From contig DEKQ01000146.1 of NCBI GenBank assembly GCA_002353975.1, forward strand, positions 1 through 6,477: DNA of 6,477 bases. The letters run 5' to 3'. Positions 6,455 to 6,477 of the stretch are shown one piece after another. Each line of letters begins with the position of its first letter. Positions within the stretch are counted from its first letter, which is position 1. The notes beneath the pieces were generated by a model. The model was not told the DNA's origin, made no database searches, and worked only from the letters and a program-made list of their open reading frames with translations. Source of the stretch: Prevotellaceae bacterium UBA2718. GTDB lineage: Bacteria; Bacteroidota; Bacteroidia; Bacteroidales; Bacteroidaceae. The translations under genes were made by a program, and so were the position numbers.

Positions 6455-6477
6455 AGGAGTTAAGAAGTTAAGGAGTT
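6455..6477. repeat. 8-bp tandem repeat upstream of the DUF4835 gene
   Basis: On the plus strand the units AGGAGTTA (6455-6462), AGAAGTTA (6463-6470) and AGGAGTT (6471-6477, cut by the window edge) follow one another, with one transition between units. Read in the gene's direction the unit is TAACTYCT, and it ends only 4 bases before the DUF4835 start codon, so it occupies the leader of the mRNA. The array may continue beyond the window. Confidence 0.7.

Overview
The window reads as a short, ordinary stretch of a Bacteroidota chromosome, most likely order Bacteroidales and possibly a Prevotella-type genus. The pointers are a lipid-free secreted DUF4835 protein (a Bacteroidota-specific family) directly upstream of recN, a topoisomerase III with the variant toprim motif DAGQEGE, AT-rich and C/G-rich simple repeats at gene junctions, and weak or absent Shine-Dalgarno sequences. 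The genus is an inference from style, not from a marker gene.

All four supported genes lie on the minus strand, so transcription runs from high to low coordinates. In that order they are: a secreted DUF4835 (PorD-type) protein (6450-5533), the recombination/repair ATPase gene recN (5527-3869), DNA topoisomerase III topB (3788-1806), and a cytoplasmic GH13 alpha-amylase-family enzyme (1809-88). Nothing convincing is encoded on the plus strand; its long open frames are antisense shadows of these genes.

The genes form two tightly packed pairs. DUF4835 and recN are 5 bases apart. topB and the GH13 gene overlap by 4 bases (ATGA). The pairs are separated by 80 bases that hold a 7-bp AT-rich tandem repeat, which also supplies the recN stop codon, and a C/G-rich imperfect palindrome. 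A similar 8-bp tandem repeat sits just upstream of the DUF4835 start at the right edge. topB starts at TTG, two codons after an in-frame TAG. The one-strand layout permits a single operon, but no promoter or intrinsic terminator could be identified.

Functionally the window mixes genome maintenance (RecN, TopB), the cell envelope or type IX secretion (DUF4835) and alpha-glucan metabolism (GH13). I see no sign of a mobile element, CRISPR array, RNA gene or defence system, and no evidence for an undescribed system. The points most worth checking are the repeat islands at gene junctions, the TTG start, and the overlapping topB-GH13 pair.
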